A stretch of DNA of 6,785 nucleotides from positions 1 through 6,785 of the forward strand of contig JAILPU010000221.1 in NCBI GenBank assembly GCA_024699395.1, read 5' to 3'. Positions 6,031 through 6,785 of this stretch are shown here, piece by piece. The notes beneath the pieces are model-generated. The model was not told where the DNA came from. It saw only the letters and a list, made by a program, of their open reading frames with translations, and searched no databases. The translations under genes and the position numbers were made by a program. This DNA comes from Lachnospiraceae bacterium. GTDB lineage: Bacteria; Bacillota; Clostridia; Lachnospirales; Lachnospiraceae. The stretch's first letter is position 1. The number at the start of each line of letters is the position of its first letter.

Positions 6031-6082
6031 ACATCACATCCCGTACAACGTCAATTTATTTATGTCCGTTATCGTCACCACG
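6031..6082 (-). repeat. Degenerate three-box repeat, copy 1 (directly after the purO stop)
   Basis: On the minus strand: CGTGGT (6077-6082), CGGA (6065-6068), then after 27 nt GTGATGT (6031-6037). It starts 2 nt after the purO stop codon. On the plus strand, ACATCACATCCCGTAC here and ACATCACAACCCCCAC in copy 2 match at 13 of 16 positions. Confidence 0.5.
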
Positions 6083-6084
6083 TA

Positions 6085-6785
6085 TTATTGATTTTTGTTT
6101 ACGATTCTTGACTCGGTTTCGCCTGTAGCTATATCTATGAATCTTGTGAAGAGAGAAACCTTATTGTCCTCATTTAAAGCATTCCAGATATCATTGGTGA
6201 ATGTATCGATATCTCCCTCTATATCCACCTTCTTAGGCTCACCCACAAAGCTCTTTAAAGGATCTGAAGGCTCAGCGTAGGTATGGATGAATCTTCCCAC
6301 ACCGTTTAAAGGAGCATCATAGGAATATGTGAATCTAAGATTGCAGTCGGGATTTCCGTCATCGCTCTTAAGAATTGACATATAGTAGGAAAAATCACCG
6401 TCTTTAACAGTAACAAGACCTGAAATTCTGGGAGTGTAATTGGGACCGTCGGGCTCATAGCAACGACATCTCAAAGACTCCTCAAAGGTCTCTCCTGCTT
6501 TCATGTGATCGTACACGGTATCGGTCTGGTCACCGTTGGTTACTATTGTCATATCATCAAGCACTCTTACAGGGGCATATATAATAAGGCTGGGATCCTC
6601 CAAAAGAGCGGGATCGAAGGCCTGTGTCTTAATGCCCTTTCCATCCTGCACAAACACCCTGTTTCTGGAGTTTGAGCTTCTGCCCATGATAAAGTAAGCT
6701 ATTACCGCTTTGGTTCCGTCCTTTGATCTTCCGATCACGATTCCTCTTCCGGGATATGGATTTTGTGATAATTCCTTCAACAATG
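6085..6785 (-). CDS. purO: IMP cyclohydrolase, PurO type (5' partial)
   Basis: Closes the ring of FAICAR to give IMP, the last step of de novo purine synthesis. The protein belongs to the family first described in archaea (IMP_cyclohyd), not to the MGS-like domain of bifunctional PurH. The N-terminal family block is clear: NPYPGRGIVIGRSKDG, then AVIAYFIMGRSSNSRNRVF; further conserved-looking parts are GDQTDTVYDHM, GPNYTPRISG and the TYAEPSDPLKSFVGEP region. About 233 residues are visible, close to full length for clostridial members. The only start-like codon in view is a TTG at 6781-6783, two bases from the window edge. The frame is open to the edge and family members usually have a few residues before this point, so the true start is probably just outside. 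It lies upstream of purH on the same strand, completing AICAR-to-IMP. Confidence 0.94.
   Translation of the reverse strand, partial: LLKELSQNPYPGRGIVIGRSKDGTKAVIAYFIMGRSSNSRNRVFVQDGKGIKTQAFDPALLEDPSLIIYAPVRVLDDMTIVTNGDQTDTVYDHMKAGETFEESLRCRCYEPDGPNYTPRISGLVTVKDGDFSYYMSILKSDDGNPDCNLRFTYSYDAPLNGVGRFIHTYAEPSDPLKSFVGEPKKVDIEGDIDTFTNDIWNALNEDNKVSLFTRFIDIATGETESRIVNKNQ

Larger units (their letters stand above)
5883..6084 (-). other. purO-purH intergenic region, non-coding
   Basis: No credible gene is seen on either strand in these 202 nt. On the minus strand it is G/T-rich and holds two copies of the three-box repeat, plus further CGTGG pentamers at 5959-5963 and 5913-5917. Across the gap, CGTGG starts are spaced 59, 30, 30 and 46 nt apart. 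Near purH it contains the odd palindrome GTTTATTATAAAC (minus strand), including a TATTAT that could be a -10 box without a good -35 partner. Canonical ZTP (pfl), purine or PRPP riboswitch landmarks were looked for by eye and not found. Confidence 0.45.

Noticed and set aside
5883..6084. ZTP (pfl) riboswitch upstream of purH
   Set aside because: These riboswitches are common before purH-type genes, but the conserved core segments were not found on the minus strand by eye.
5831..6128. Two plus-strand open frames of 66 and 68 codons over the purO-purH gap
   Set aside because: They overlap the ends of well-supported minus-strand genes, lack ribosome binding sites, and their translations have no family features.

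Overview
The window looks like chromosomal DNA of a low-to-moderate-GC Gram-positive of the Clostridia, most likely a Lachnospiraceae member of the Butyrivibrio/Pseudobutyrivibrio kind. The reasons are the AAAGGAG-type ribosome binding sites, the family content (DUF6062, DUF2225 with an MGxLSGL-type N-terminus, a TetR regulator starting NEKFFDLKKEK) and a split purine end-pathway, with a free-standing AICAR transformylase and a separate PurO-type IMP cyclohydrolase. The genus is inferred from remembered family patterns, not from a search.

Layout. Positions 1-1475 (+) hold the 3' end of a hybrid sensor kinase (receiver plus HPt-like tail) followed 2 nt later by a HAD-IIA sugar-phosphatase-like gene. 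After a 202-nt gap comes a DUF6062 protein with two CxxC...CxxH modules (1678-2436, +). It converges on a TetR-family regulator (2450-3058, -), whose likely intrinsic terminator lies inside the last codons of the DUF6062 gene. The TetR gene is divergent, across 80 nt with a good sigma-A-type promoter, from a small membrane-anchored Ser/Asp-rich protein (3139-3531, +). That gene ends at a perfect 30-bp palindrome, shared with the end of a DUF2225 zinc-ribbon protein (3583-4437, -).

The right half (4438-6785, - strand) carries purO (5' end cut by the window) and then purH, the two enzymes that turn AICAR into IMP. They are separated by 202 nt of non-coding DNA, and purH is followed by another 263 nt of non-coding DNA before the DUF2225 gene.

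The main unexplained signals are these. (1) A degenerate 47-52-nt repeat with ordered boxes CGTGGT...CGGA...GTGATGT occurs three times on the minus strand, after the purO stop (two tandem copies) and after the purH stop (one copy). (2) A long imperfect hairpin lies between purH and the DUF2225 gene. (3) The kinase's HPt-like domain has Arg where the phospho-accepting His should be, and no His at all in its 224 visible residues. (4) The TetR terminator is embedded in a neighbour's coding sequence. No RNA gene, insertion sequence, CRISPR array or phage gene was recognised, and nothing here clearly amounts to a new defence or mobile system.
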